Positions 43,509 to 52,890 of a DNA stretch of 64,000 bases are shown in pieces (within the stretch, counting starts at the first letter, position 1; every line of letters starts with the position of its first letter). The DNA is from CAIUVD01 sp044338255 (lineage in GTDB: Bacteria; Planctomycetota; UBA11346), in NCBI GenBank assembly GCA_044338255.1, contig JBIILZ010000002.1:23208-87207 (forward strand). The letters are read 5' to 3'. The notes beneath the pieces are model-generated. The model was not told where the DNA came from. It saw only the letters and a program-made list of their open reading frames with translations, and did no database searches. The position numbers were made by a program, and so were the translations under genes.

Positions 43509-45203
43509 TTACGTCGGCAAGGTGAACCAGAAGACGCAGCCTTGCCCGAGCGTGCTCTGCACGCCGATGCTGCCGCCGTGGGCTTCGATGGCCAGTTTAC
43601 AGAAGGTCAGACCGAGGCCGCTGGTCACCGATTTACCGGCGACCGGCACGGTCTTGACCTGGTTGAACTTCTCGAAGATCCGTTGCTGGTTTTCGAGGGC
43701 GATGCCCGGGCCATCGTCGAGAACTTCGCTACGCAGGCACTTGTTGTTCAGCGACAGGCTCAGCACCACCTCGCTGCCGTCGGGCGCATAGCGCAGCGCG
43801 TTCGAGAGCAAGTTGATGTAGACCCGGCGGATGAGGTCACCGTCGCCGACCACCGGCAAGCCGGTTGCGGGCGCCATGATCCGCACCGGCACACGTTCGA
43901 CCGCACTTCCCAACGCCGCCACCGCCATACGTGCGAGATGGACGAGGTCGTGACGCTCGCGGTTCAGGGGCATCGCCCCGGCCTCCAGGCGACTGACGTC
44001 GAGCACGTGGTTGATCAGACCTTCCAGGCTGTGCGCCTGCAAGGTCGCCTTTTCCACGAGATGGCGCAGGCGCTCATCGACCTGCCCCGGCGAGCGCGCG
44101 ATGAAGAGATCAAGATAGCCGATCAGACCCGACAACGGCGAGCGCATGTCATGGACGATGAGATGCGTCAGACGATCGCGCAGCTCTTCGAGCTGCTGCA
44201 GCTTCCGATAGGCGGTGACGGTCTGATCATACTGGCGTTTGGCAGCCAGCGCATTGCGGCAGCGCAACAGGAGATCTTGGCTGTCGATGGGCTTGGAGAG
44301 GAAGTCATTGGCGCCGGCGGCGATACCCGCCAGGCGATCCTGACGCTCGTGCAGGGCGGTGACCAGCAGCACCGGAATCGCGACAGTGAGCGGATTGCTC
44401 TTCAAGGTCCGGCACAAGGTCAGGCCATCGATGTCAGGCAAGAGGACATCGAGCAATACCAGGTCGATGCCTCCGCTCGCCAGACGCGCCAATGCCGAGG
44501 TTCCGTCCTTGGCCTCTTCGACGCGGTAGCCGTGTTGTGACAGACGTCGTTGCAGAATAGTGCGATTGGCAGCGCTGTCGTCGACGACCAGGATCACGCT
44601 CAACGCCGGTTCCGAGGAGGCTCCTAGCACGCCCCGAGGATGGACGCTCTGCGCAATCGCGAAAGCGCCAGTGGGATCGACGGCGGTGAGGGTCGACACC
44701 GGCGACTCATAGGGCTGCGACAGCGGCGTCGGCGCTGCCGCCAGGAAGGTGAACAGCTGCTGGCAGGCGCTGCTGATCTTGAACAGGTCCGCCGAGAATT
44801 CACCGTCATCGCCATGCGCGCGGGCGCTGGCCATGATCAGCTCGCAGGATTGCATGCAGTCGTCCAGCACCGACGACAAGGCCTCCGCCAAGGTCACCGT
44901 GACGTTGTGGTATTGGCAGCGTTCGAGCTGCGGATCACCGTCGACCTGGCTGAGGACCTCGGCGATCACGTGGGTCATGCGCCGGGCGGTGACCAGGAGC
45001 CGACCGATGTCGGCGATCACCGTCGGCAGCAGGGCCGGCGGGCATTCGTCCGCCAGCATTTCGCCATAGCCGATGATGGCATTGATCGGCGTCCGCACTT
45101 CATGGCGCAGGTAGCGCAGATGGGCGCGCATGGTCTTCTGACGGTGCGTCTCGGCCTGCGCGGGCAGCACGAAGTCGGTAGATGATTCGCCTTCAGCACT
45201 CAT
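43509..45203 (-). CDS. Hybrid histidine kinase with two HisKA regions and an internal receiver
   Basis: 564 residues with no membrane segment. An N-terminal HisKA-like region has LRHEVRTPINAIIGYGEML but no ATPase after it. A receiver domain follows at about 200-320 (VILVVDDSAANRTI, VLLDVLLPDIDG with phospho-Asp, LSKPID Lys). A second HisKA has HDMRSPLSGLIGYLDLF (about 345), then HATPase: NLLSNALRYAPDG (N box), DDGPGIALENQQ (G1), GLGLTFCKLAIEAHGG (G2). The first histidine may be a phosphotransfer site. The start overlaps the response regulator upstream (ATGA). It belongs to a two-component operon with CheR. Confidence 0.88.
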   Translation of the reverse strand: MSAEGESSTDFVLPAQAETHRQKTMRAHLRYLRHEVRTPINAIIGYGEMLADECPPALLPTVIADIGRLLVTARRMTHVIAEVLSQVDGDPQLERCQYHNVTVTLAEALSSVLDDCMQSCELIMASARAHGDDGEFSADLFKISSACQQLFTFLAAAPTPLSQPYESPVSTLTAVDPTGAFAIAQSVHPRGVLGASSEPALSVILVVDDSAANRTILQRRLSQHGYRVEEAKDGTSALARLASGGIDLVLLDVLLPDIDGLTLCRTLKSNPLTVAIPVLLVTALHERQDRLAGIAAGANDFLSKPIDSQDLLLRCRNALAAKRQYDQTVTAYRKLQQLEELRDRLTHLIVHDMRSPLSGLIGYLDLFIARSPGQVDERLRHLVEKATLQAHSLEGLINHVLDVSRLEAGAMPLNRERHDLVHLARMAVAALGSAVERVPVRIMAPATGLPVVGDGDLIRRVYINLLSNALRYAPDGSEVVLSLSLNNKCLRSEVLDDGPGIALENQQRIFEKFNQVKTVPVAGKSVTSGLGLTFCKLAIEAHGGSIGVQSTLGQGCVFWFTLPT

Positions 45204-45592
45204 GGCTCGAGTCCTTCGCCGATGGCTGCACGACCGAGGAGGATTTCGATCTTGGCCAGCAGGCGCGGCAGCTCGATCGGTTTGCTTTCGACGTCATCGC
45301 AGCCGGCCTCCATCATCGACTCGCGCGCCTCTTGGTCACAATGCGCGCTCAGACCGATGATCGGCAGCCGCAGCAGACCCGGCGAACGGCGCAGCAGACG
45401 CACCGCTTCCCAGCCGCTGATCACCGGCAACTGCATATCCATCAGCACCAGATCCGGGACTTGGAACAGCGCCTGGGCCACGCCATCGGCGCCATCATAC
45501 GCGATTTCGACTTGGAAACCCCGTCGTATCAGGCGACGCGAAAGCATGTCCGCATTCATCTCGTTATCATCGATCAGCAGGATGGTAGCCAC
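45200..45592 (-). CDS. Single-domain response regulator (CheY-like)
   Basis: 130 residues forming one receiver domain: ILLIDDNEMNADML (acidic pocket), PDLVLMDMQLPVISGWEAVR with the phospho-Asp, IGLSAH (Ser position) and ESKPIE (Lys). There is no output domain, so it likely relays phosphate between kinases or acts by protein contact, as DivK-like proteins do. It lies immediately after the upstream kinase stop (45593) and overlaps the next kinase by ATGA. Confidence 0.93.
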   Translation of the reverse strand: MATILLIDDNEMNADMLSRRLIRRGFQVEIAYDGADGVAQALFQVPDLVLMDMQLPVISGWEAVRLLRRSPGLLRLPIIGLSAHCDQEARESMMEAGCDDVESKPIELPRLLAKIEILLGRAAIGEGLEP

Positions 45593-47221
45593 TTAACTCG
45601 GTCTCCGCGTGGCGTGAAGGTCAGGAGTGAAGGCGGCCGGCTGATAGATGGCGGAGGCATCCGGCTGGCGATGGATGCGATGGCTGGTTCCCTCCAAGGC
45701 CTTGGGCAGCTCCAAGGGCAGGGCGACGGTGAAGGTCGAACCCAGACCGCGTTCGCTGTGGCAGTCGATGCGGCCCTGCATCAGCTGGCAATAATGGGCG
45801 CAGATCGCCAAGCCCAGGCCGGTGCCGCCATGGCGGCGCTGCGATTCACTGTTGATGAACGGCTTGAAGATCTGCGCACGGGTCGCCTCATCCATGCCGA
45901 TGCCGGTGTCTCCGACGCGCATGATCAGCAGCCGGCCGTCCTTGCCATCTCCGCCCTCGACCTCGAGATGGATTTGTCCACCCTCAGTGAATTTGCAGGC
46001 GTTGCTGAGGAGATTGATGAGGATCTGACGGATCTTGAGAGTATCCCCGACGGCCTCCTGCAATTGCGGCGAGACGACCACCCGCAGCCGGTTGTTATGC
46101 GCGACAATGAGGGGCGGGATAACATTGGAGACTTCCTCGACCATGTGACGGATGATGAAGGCCTCACGATGCACGCGCATGCGGCCGGCCTCGAGCTTGG
46201 TGAAGTCGAGGACATCGTTGATCAAGGCCAGCAGGTGACGGGCCGATTGACCGATGCGCCCGAGATCGCGTTGCACGCCGGCAGCTTCCGGACCGGGCAA
46301 TTCCTCGGCGATCATTTCAGCATAGCCGATGATCGCGTTCAGCGGGGTCCGCAATTCATGGCTCATGCTCGCCAGAAACATGCTCTTGCTGCGGCTGGCT
46401 TCCTCAGCCAGGGCGCGCGCCGCTTGGGCATGCTCATTGGCGACTTCGAGCTCGGCGGTGCGCGTCACAACCTGGTGCTCGAGGCCGGCAGTGAGCTCGC
46501 GCAGCTGACGCGTCGTATGACGCAAGGCTTCGCGGAGCTGCTCACCCTCACGGATGCCGGATGAGGGCAGCTCTAGCGCCGGCCGGAAGTTGCCCTCGGC
46601 CATGGCGGTGGCGGCCAGGGCGGCATTGGCCACCGGCGTGGCCAGGGCGCGGGACAGCCGCGAGACGGCCCAGGCGGTGATCAAGACGCCCAGGCCCAAG
46701 GTGGCCACCGCTCCGACACTGATGACGGTGGCGATCTCTTGCACGATACGCCCGTCGCCCTGGGCCACGAGGCACAGACCGTCCGGGGTCATCTGATGGT
46801 CGCTGCGTATGCCGGCAAAGGTCTCGAGAGGAAAGCCGATGGCCGAGAGATCGCTGCTCGCTCTGACGATGCCGCTTGCATCAACCAGCCAGATGTCGCG
46901 GATGACCTCATTGAGGACGGCACGACGCAGGAATTGCTGCGTCTGCTGGTGGTCCGCCAGCGTCGGCTCCATCGCCAAGGCCAGATTTTCCAAAGCCATC
47001 TGCGTCCGTGAACGGCTGAAATCATCGAGGACGCCCTTGGCGACCACGACCGTGGCCAGCGCCACCAAGAGCGCCATCACCGCCAGAGGCACCAGCGTCA
47101 GGAGCAACGTGCGCGAATGCAGCGACGGCAGTTGGCGCAACCGTCGGGCTGAATCAGTTTCGATCTGGGGAGACGTCACGTGGAAGTATACCTGAGGTTT
47201 CCTGCGGACGCCATAGTCCAT
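45593..47221 (-). CDS. Membrane sensor histidine kinase
   Basis: About 542 residues from ATG 47221; GTG 47179 is an alternative, and a longer start would overlap cheR. Two membrane helices (LLLTLVPLAVMALLVALATV near 45-65 and VISVGAVATLGLGVLITAWA near 175-195) flank a periplasmic sensor of about 110 residues. HAMP-like and coiled regions precede the H box (MSHELRTPLNAIIGYAEMI). The ATPase domain has NLLSNACKFTEGG, VGDTGIGMDE and GGTGLGLAICAHY. It is followed directly by the response regulator and the hybrid kinase, suggesting a three-protein phosphorelay. Confidence 0.9.
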   Translation of the reverse strand: MDYGVRRKPQVYFHVTSPQIETDSARRLRQLPSLHSRTLLLTLVPLAVMALLVALATVVVAKGVLDDFSRSRTQMALENLALAMEPTLADHQQTQQFLRRAVLNEVIRDIWLVDASGIVRASSDLSAIGFPLETFAGIRSDHQMTPDGLCLVAQGDGRIVQEIATVISVGAVATLGLGVLITAWAVSRLSRALATPVANAALAATAMAEGNFRPALELPSSGIREGEQLREALRHTTRQLRELTAGLEHQVVTRTAELEVANEHAQAARALAEEASRSKSMFLASMSHELRTPLNAIIGYAEMIAEELPGPEAAGVQRDLGRIGQSARHLLALINDVLDFTKLEAGRMRVHREAFIIRHMVEEVSNVIPPLIVAHNNRLRVVVSPQLQEAVGDTLKIRQILINLLSNACKFTEGGQIHLEVEGGDGKDGRLLIMRVGDTGIGMDEATRAQIFKPFINSESQRRHGGTGLGLAICAHYCQLMQGRIDCHSERGLGSTFTVALPLELPKALEGTSHRIHRQPDASAIYQPAAFTPDLHATRRPS

Positions 47222-47250
47222 CAAGGGGCCTATCTCCGATAGAAGCGATC

Positions 47251-48114
47251 TCAGTTGCTGACAGCGGGTGCCTGGGTTGAGGATGCGCCGGCATTCTTGA
47301 GGCGATAACATCCGCCGCGGTCCTGAGTCAGGCGTTCGAAATGGTCATCGATGCCCATGGTCGTCTCCGCCCCGCCAAGAAACAGGAAGCCATCGGGGGC
47401 CAGCACCCGTCGCACTTTGGCGAGGATCTGGCGCTTGGTCTCGACATCGAAATAGATTAAGACGTTACGCATCATGACGATGTCGGCGCTGCCGATCGCG
47501 CCATATGATTCGAGGAGGTTCAGCTCCCTGAATTCAACCATGCGTTTCACATCTTCGGAGAGTTTCCAATCCCCGCTCGCCTGCTTGCTGAAATAGCGGT
47601 TCATCAACGCCGGCGGCAGTCCGCGAGAAACTTCCAGCGCTGAATAGGTGGCGTTGGCGGCCTTGGCGAGGACCTCGCTGGCGATGTCGGTCGCCACCAG
47701 GCGCAGCTGCCAGGCGAGCAGCGCCGGGTGCTGTTCGCGGATCAGCATCGCCACCGAATAGGGCTCCTGTCCGCTCGAACAGGCAGCGCACCAGATGGTC
47801 AGACGTTTGCCTGCCGCACGCTTGGCGATGAGTTGCGGCAAGAGGGTTTTAGTGAGGGTCTCGAACGGATGCGCATCGCGCAGAAACAGGGTTTCGTTGG
47901 TGGTCATGGCCTCGATCACCTGGCGATGCAGCTGCGAGTGCGCATGTGCGCGTAAACGCTGGCAGAGGGCCTCGAGGGTTTCGAGCTGGGCCGCTTTCGC
48001 CACCGGCAGCAATCGCGATTCGATCAGATAGGACTTGTCCACCCCAAGTACGATCCCGGTGCGTTCGCGCACCAGTTTACGGATCATGTCCAGGTCAAAT
48101 GAGGAAAGTGGCAT
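47251..48114 (-). CDS. cheR: CheR-type chemoreceptor/protein glutamate methyltransferase
   Basis: 287 residues. The N-terminal helical domain (LDMIRKLVRERTGIVLGVDK) leads into the SAM domain with IWCAACSSGQEPYSVAMLI, LVATDIASEVLAKA and the typical RNVLIYFDVETKRQIL. CheR methylates glutamates of chemoreceptors with S-adenosylmethionine. No MCP or CheA is in this window, so here it may serve a chemosensory-like pathway through the adjoining kinases. It is transcribed leftward just before the kinase gene at 47221. Confidence 0.93.
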   Translation of the reverse strand: MPLSSFDLDMIRKLVRERTGIVLGVDKSYLIESRLLPVAKAAQLETLEALCQRLRAHAHSQLHRQVIEAMTTNETLFLRDAHPFETLTKTLLPQLIAKRAAGKRLTIWCAACSSGQEPYSVAMLIREQHPALLAWQLRLVATDIASEVLAKAANATYSALEVSRGLPPALMNRYFSKQASGDWKLSEDVKRMVEFRELNLLESYGAIGSADIVMMRNVLIYFDVETKRQILAKVRRVLAPDGFLFLGGAETTMGIDDHFERLTQDRGGCYRLKNAGASSTQAPAVSN

Positions 48115-48158
48115 CTGTCGGGCAGCTTACCTCATAATTCAAAAAACCGCAAACGGGC

Positions 48159-49382
48159 TCAGTCGAGAAAGCGGAACTCGCTCATGATCGCCAACCAGGC
48201 CGCCAGGGCCCGGGCCGGGATACGCACCTGATCGATGGTCGTGGGCATGCCGCCTGCTTCCGCATCCTGGCGATACCAGGGCATGGTGCGCGCCTCGAGC
48301 CGTTTGGCGATGAACGAGGTGCTACGTCCCACGAGCTGCGCAGCCGCGACCGTGTCGAGCAGCTCGCCGGGCTCGCTGACCACTTCCCAGATCGGCTCCT
48401 TGGTGAGATCGTTGCGCGCCGCCTTGCGGTTGGCGGCGACCAGCAGGCGGGCCGTGGGCAGCAGCTCGTCGGCGGCTACGCCGGCAGCCGCCTGGATGCG
48501 CAGCAAGGCCAAGGGCACATCGTACAACCCGCCCATGGCCTCCATCCAGATACTGAGATGCCCGGCCAGCCATTGAGCCGCCGGCAGGGCCTGCCGCGAA
48601 CGGATCGCGCCATCGGCGAAGGCGTTGACGAGCTCGATGACCAAATCCTCATCGACCTCGCCGGCGCGGATCAGGACATCGAGGCCCTGGCCGGCGGCGG
48701 CGGCGTCACCGGCCAGGAGCTGACAGCGGATCAGCAGCTCGATGTCATCAGCAGAGACCTCGCGCCCGGCATGGCTGTGGATGATCCCACGGCTCACCCA
48801 CCAGCCGAGGTCCGCGAGACGTTCGAGGCCACCGCCCAACCCGGGGTGCCCTTCCTCGAGACCTTCGACGACCGCCGCCGCGAGCTCCAACCAATAGCTA
48901 GCGAGATCGCCATCCCAGGCCGGTCCGGCGATGGTGCGGGTCGGCAGAGCTTCGGCGAGGTCCGCCAAGGCGCTGGCAAGCTTCGCCGGTTCGGGGAAGC
49001 CCTCACCGGCGGCGGCGACCATGTGCGTGCGTAACTCGGCCGAGAGATGCCCGAAAAAAAGCTGCGGCATGGTGCTGACGCCGTGATCCATGGCGATCAC
49101 CACCACGCACATGCCCTGGGCGCCCGCGAGCATCGCCCGCGCGGCGGCAGGAGCTTCGGGCGCCCCCTGCCGTGCCAGCTCCGTGGCGATGCTGGTCAGC
49201 GGCCCCGTGCTGTCGTCGAGGTAGCGCTGCCGGGCGGCGGCAAAGGTTGCCGTGAACGGGGCGATGAACACCGAATGGAAGCGCGATTTCCCGGCCATCA
49301 ATTGCGACATCATCTGCAGCGGATTGAAATCCTGCGACTGCGTCAGTTGGGAAAAAGCATCACTGAGGTCGGACTCGGGCAT
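48159..49382 (-). CDS. Protein of unknown function with a HTH-like C-terminus
   Basis: About 407 residues from ATG 49382 (a longer start at 49454 is less likely). It is mostly predicted helical and rich in Ala and Leu (MLAGAQGMCVVVIAMDHGVS, LIRCQLLAGDAAAAGQGLDV), with no signal peptide. The last 70 residues (VAAAQLVGRSTSFIAKRLEA then PTTIDQVRIPARALAAWL) look like a MerR- or excisionase-type winged helix that picks a residue-specific site. I do not recognise a family. It lies 44 bp upstream of cheR in the same direction and is divergent from the ABC permease at 49498. Confidence 0.65.
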   Translation of the reverse strand: MPESDLSDAFSQLTQSQDFNPLQMMSQLMAGKSRFHSVFIAPFTATFAAARQRYLDDSTGPLTSIATELARQGAPEAPAAARAMLAGAQGMCVVVIAMDHGVSTMPQLFFGHLSAELRTHMVAAAGEGFPEPAKLASALADLAEALPTRTIAGPAWDGDLASYWLELAAAVVEGLEEGHPGLGGGLERLADLGWWVSRGIIHSHAGREVSADDIELLIRCQLLAGDAAAAGQGLDVLIRAGEVDEDLVIELVNAFADGAIRSRQALPAAQWLAGHLSIWMEAMGGLYDVPLALLRIQAAAGVAADELLPTARLLVAANRKAARNDLTKEPIWEVVSEPGELLDTVAAAQLVGRSTSFIAKRLEARTMPWYRQDAEAGGMPTTIDQVRIPARALAAWLAIMSEFRFLD

Positions 49383-49497
49383 GGGAGTGAGATCCTGGGC
49401 GAGAATCCCCGCCGCAAACCGGGATTTTTCCGGCGGCCGGCCGCCGGCAAACACTCTACTCTGGCGTCATGGATAGCAGCGGATACCACCTGAGACC

Positions 49498-50850
49498 ATG
49501 CTCGCTTGGCATCTTGGTTGGCGCTATCTGTGCAAACGCCGCGCCGCTTGGCTGGCATTCTTCGCCATCACCTTGACGGTGGCGGTACCGGTGGTGGTGA
49601 TCGGCGTCATCCAGGGCTTCCTCGACGTCACCACGCGCCAGGCACGCGCCAATGAAAGCGATCTGACGGCGACCTCGCCGTGGTTCGGTGATGGCATTCC
49701 CGATACCGCCCAGGGCCGCGCGACGATCAGCACCGTGCCGGGAGTGACGCGCATCGCACCATTCGTCTCGCAGTACGGCCTGCTCGTGCCGCGCCTGGCA
49801 CGCAACGACAGCGATCAAGGCGTACCGGCCTTCATCGAAGGTATCGACTGGGCAGCGGATACCGCCATCGGCCGGCTGGCGCCAGGGATGCTGCATCCGC
49901 CGCCGGTCGAGAACCTCTCGGCCCCGGCGCTCGCTCCGGGCGAACGCGGTACGGGATTCCTGACCCCGACGTGGCGCGCGCATCTGGCGCTCAGCGGACT
50001 CGATATCGCCGCCGCGCTCGGCTGCGGGCCGCTGCCCATGGCTCCCCGCCAGCGTCCGCCGATCGGCGTCGTCACCGGTCGCGAAGTGCTGTATTCCAGC
50101 GGGATCCGCATCGGTATGGGGGTGGATCTCATCGGCGGCAAAGGAAAAAAATTTCCCGGCGAGATCTCCGACACCATCGGCACCGGGATCCTTGAGATCG
50201 ACCGCTTCGCGGTGCTCATCCCGCTCGGACACGGACAGTTGCTGGCCGGCTACCACGGCAAGGGCGGCAAACCTCCGCAGGTCGGCGGCTGGCGCATTCA
50301 AGGAGTCGCGAACAGCGACCTCAAGCCGCTCTCGGACGCGGTCCAAGACGCCACCGGGCTACGTGTCGACACCTGGCTCGAACGCCGCGGCAACATGGTC
50401 AAGAGCATGGAACTGCAGCGCAACATCATGGCCCTGGTGATGGTCGCCATCCAGACCATCGCGGTGTTCATCGTCTACGCCGTGTTCTCGACACTGGTGG
50501 CGGAAAAGCGCCATGACATCGGCGTGCTCCTTGGCCTGGGAGCGCGACGGCGCGATATCGCGGGAGCCTTCCTCCTCGCCGGCTTGGCCGCCTGCGTACT
50601 CGGCGGGGCCAGCGGCTGGCTGCTCGGCTGGGGCGTGCTCGCGGGCCTCAACCCCTTGAGCAAAGCCTTGAACATGCCGTTGTTTCCGCAAGACGTCATC
50701 TACACCCCCGAAGCCCCGACGAGTTTCGATCCCTTGATCCCGCTGTTCTTCATGGGCGTGATGAGCGTGGTCGGAGTCATCGCCGTCGCCCTCCCGGCGT
50801 GGCGGGCGGCGCGCATCGTCCCCGTCGACATCCTGCGGGAGAGCGCATGA
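49498..50850 (+). CDS. FtsX/LolC-like ABC transporter permease
   Basis: 450 residues. One N-terminal helix (AWLAFFAITLTVAVPVVVIG), a periplasmic MacB-like domain of about 270 residues, then three C-terminal helices (IMALVMVAIQTIAVFIVYAV, FLLAGLAACVLGGASGWLLG, LFFMGVMSVVGVIAVALPAW). The coupling motif VAEKRHDIGVLLGLGARRRD is the FtsX/LolC/MacB signature. It would form, with the ATPase overlapping its stop, an exporter that extracts lipoproteins or releases substrates on the periplasmic side. Only one permease gene is present, so it probably acts as a homodimer. Confidence 0.85.
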   Translation: MLAWHLGWRYLCKRRAAWLAFFAITLTVAVPVVVIGVIQGFLDVTTRQARANESDLTATSPWFGDGIPDTAQGRATISTVPGVTRIAPFVSQYGLLVPRLARNDSDQGVPAFIEGIDWAADTAIGRLAPGMLHPPPVENLSAPALAPGERGTGFLTPTWRAHLALSGLDIAAALGCGPLPMAPRQRPPIGVVTGREVLYSSGIRIGMGVDLIGGKGKKFPGEISDTIGTGILEIDRFAVLIPLGHGQLLAGYHGKGGKPPQVGGWRIQGVANSDLKPLSDAVQDATGLRVDTWLERRGNMVKSMELQRNIMALVMVAIQTIAVFIVYAVFSTLVAEKRHDIGVLLGLGARRRDIAGAFLLAGLAACVLGGASGWLLGWGVLAGLNPLSKALNMPLFPQDVIYTPEAPTSFDPLIPLFFMGVMSVVGVIAVALPAWRAARIVPVDILRESA

Positions 50851-51551
50851 GCCCCCTGTCTGAGGCCACGACGTCCTCGTCATCGGGCACCCCGCGTCTG
50901 CTGGTGCGTGGACTGAGCAAGGGCTACCCCGGTCTACCAGTGCTGCGCGGACTCGATCTCAGCGTCGAGGGCAGCGAAGTCGTCGCCATCCGCGGACAAT
51001 CGGGGACGGGCAAGAGCACCCTCCTGCATTGCCTCGGTCTGCTCGATCAACCGGATTCCGGAAGCATCCAGCTCGATGGCGAAGAGGTCACCGGGCGTTC
51101 GATCGCCGCCACCGCCAGCCTGCGCGCGACGCGCATCGGCTTCGTCTTTCAGGCCTTCCATCTGCTCCCCGAATTCACTGTCGGCGAAAACGTGCTGATG
51201 GCCGGGCGCACGGCACGCATGGCGCCGATAGCGGCCCACGCACGCATGCGTGAACTGCTGACGCGCGTCGGCCTCGAGACCCGCGAACGCGCCGATGTGC
51301 GCACGCTCTCCGGCGGCGAACGCCAGCGCGTGGCCCTGTGCCGTGCACTGCTCACCCGACCGGCCCTGCTGCTCGCCGATGAACCCACCGGCAATCTCGA
51401 TCCGCTGACTGCGGGAGTGGTCTTGGAACTGCTGCTCGGCCTAGCCCGCGCCGAAGGTTCGAGCGTGATCCTGGTCACCCATGATCCGGCGATCGCCGAA
51501 CGGGCCGATCGCCGGCTGGCCTTGCGCGACGGCGTCCTGCAGGCGGTCTGA
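50847..51551 (+). CDS. LolD/MacB-type ABC transporter ATP-binding protein
   Basis: 234 residues from ATG 50847, overlapping the permease stop (ATGA). Walker A is GQSGTGKSTLLHCLGLLD, the signature LSGGERQRVALCRALL, Walker B LLLADEPTGNLD and the H-loop VILVTHDPAIAERA. GLLDQPDSGSIQLDGEEV is typical of the LolD/FtsE/MacB group. The N-terminus carries an unusual low-complexity TTSSSSGTP stretch. Substrate unknown; lipoprotein release is the default reading for this class. Confidence 0.9.
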   Translation: MSPLSEATTSSSSGTPRLLVRGLSKGYPGLPVLRGLDLSVEGSEVVAIRGQSGTGKSTLLHCLGLLDQPDSGSIQLDGEEVTGRSIAATASLRATRIGFVFQAFHLLPEFTVGENVLMAGRTARMAPIAAHARMRELLTRVGLETRERADVRTLSGGERQRVALCRALLTRPALLLADEPTGNLDPLTAGVVLELLLGLARAEGSSVILVTHDPAIAERADRRLALRDGVLQAV

Positions 51552-51651
51552 GTTCTTTTTCGGCCTGAATCACTCCGCTTCCGGCTTGCCGGGAAGCGCT
51601 TCCATGGCAGGTTGCGGCGGCAACTCATCTCCCTGTTGCCGAGGAACTCTC

Positions 51652-52875
51652 ATGGCCACCAAGCCGGTCTTAAACGTCGCTCTCATCGGTTATGCCTTCA
51701 TGGGTCGGGCCCATTCGAATGCCTATCGTCAGGTCGGCCATTTCTTCCACGATTCACCGTACACCTTGCAGCGCAAGGTCCTCGTCGGGCGCACCGAGGC
51801 GGCGGTAAAGAATGCCGCCGTCGAACTCGGCTGGGACGAGACCTCGACCGATGCGGAGGCGGTGATCAAGCGCCCAGACATCGACATCGTCGACATCGGC
51901 ACACCCAACGACAGCCACTACGGCTTGGCCATGAAGGCCATCAAGGCGGGCAAGATCGTGATGTGTGAAAAGCCCTTGGCGATGACCACCAAGGAAGCGC
52001 GGACCATGACCGCCGCCGCAAAAAAAGCCGGCGTCCCCAACCTCATCTGGCACAACTATCGCCGCGCGCCGGCGGCAACCACCGCCGCCCAGCTCATCGC
52101 TGACGGCAAGCTCGGCGAGATCCGCCACGTGCGCGCCGTCTACCTGCAGGACTGGCTGATCGACGATGCCTGCCCGTATACATGGCGGATGAATGTGAAG
52201 ACTTGCGGCTCGGGTGCACACGGCGATCTCAACGCGCATCTGATCGACATGACGCGCTTCATGACCGGTCTCGAATTCACTGAAGTCTGCGGCATGTCCG
52301 AGACCTTCATCAAGACCCGCAAACATGCCGACGGCAAGGGCAAGGGCATGGGCATAGGCACAGTCGATGTCGACGATGCTTTCCTGTTCCTCGCCAAGCT
52401 CTCCAACGGCGCCGTTGCCAGCTACGAAGCGACCCGCGCCGCCCTCGGCCGCAAGAACTACAATCTCATCGAGATCAACGGCACCAAGGGTTCGCTGGTG
52501 TGGAATTTCGAGCGCATGAACGAACTCGAATTTTTCGACGGCAGCGATGAGCCCCGCGTGCAAGGCTTCCGCACGATCATGTGCATGAATGGCGGCGCGC
52601 ATGCCTACGCCGGGAATTACTGGCCGGATGGCCACATCATCGGTTACGAGCATACCTTCATCAACACCCTCGCCGATTTCCTGGTCGCGCTCAAGCGCAA
52701 GCAGGAATTCCGTCCCAACTTCGCGGATGGCGTCGCCAGCGAGGAAGTGCTCGATGCCGCGATACTCTCAGTGAAGAAGCACAAATGGGTGACCGTCGAT
52801 CGCTCGCAACCGGCGACCGGACATGTGCTCGCCCGCTCGACCACGCGTGCGAACCGCAAGAACGCCGCTCTCTAA
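51652..52875 (+). CDS. Gfo/Idh/MocA-family oxidoreductase
   Basis: 407 residues from ATG 51652 with GAGGAAC upstream. The dinucleotide motif is VALIGYAFMGRAHSNAYRQV (variant of GxGxMG), and the catalytic Lys lies in MCEKPLAMTTKEA. HGDLNAHLIDMTRFMTGLEF is the substrate-site motif with His and Asp. These enzymes oxidise or reduce sugars or inositols with NAD(P). It is 15 bp upstream of the broken sugar isomerase, a pairing common in PVC-group genomes, indicating catabolism of a sugar or cyclitol. Substrate not identifiable. Confidence 0.93.
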   Translation: MATKPVLNVALIGYAFMGRAHSNAYRQVGHFFHDSPYTLQRKVLVGRTEAAVKNAAVELGWDETSTDAEAVIKRPDIDIVDIGTPNDSHYGLAMKAIKAGKIVMCEKPLAMTTKEARTMTAAAKKAGVPNLIWHNYRRAPAATTAAQLIADGKLGEIRHVRAVYLQDWLIDDACPYTWRMNVKTCGSGAHGDLNAHLIDMTRFMTGLEFTEVCGMSETFIKTRKHADGKGKGMGIGTVDVDDAFLFLAKLSNGAVASYEATRAALGRKNYNLIEINGTKGSLVWNFERMNELEFFDGSDEPRVQGFRTIMCMNGGAHAYAGNYWPDGHIIGYEHTFINTLADFLVALKRKQEFRPNFADGVASEEVLDAAILSVKKHKWVTVDRSQPATGHVLARSTTRANRKNAAL

Positions 52876-52890
52876 TCTTTCAGGATCATC

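Noticed and set aside
51576..51599. Stem CGCTTCCGG-CTTG-CCGGGAAGCG as a terminator after the LolD-like gene
   Set aside because: There is no T-tract, and the stem is short with a bulge; it was not listed as a feature.
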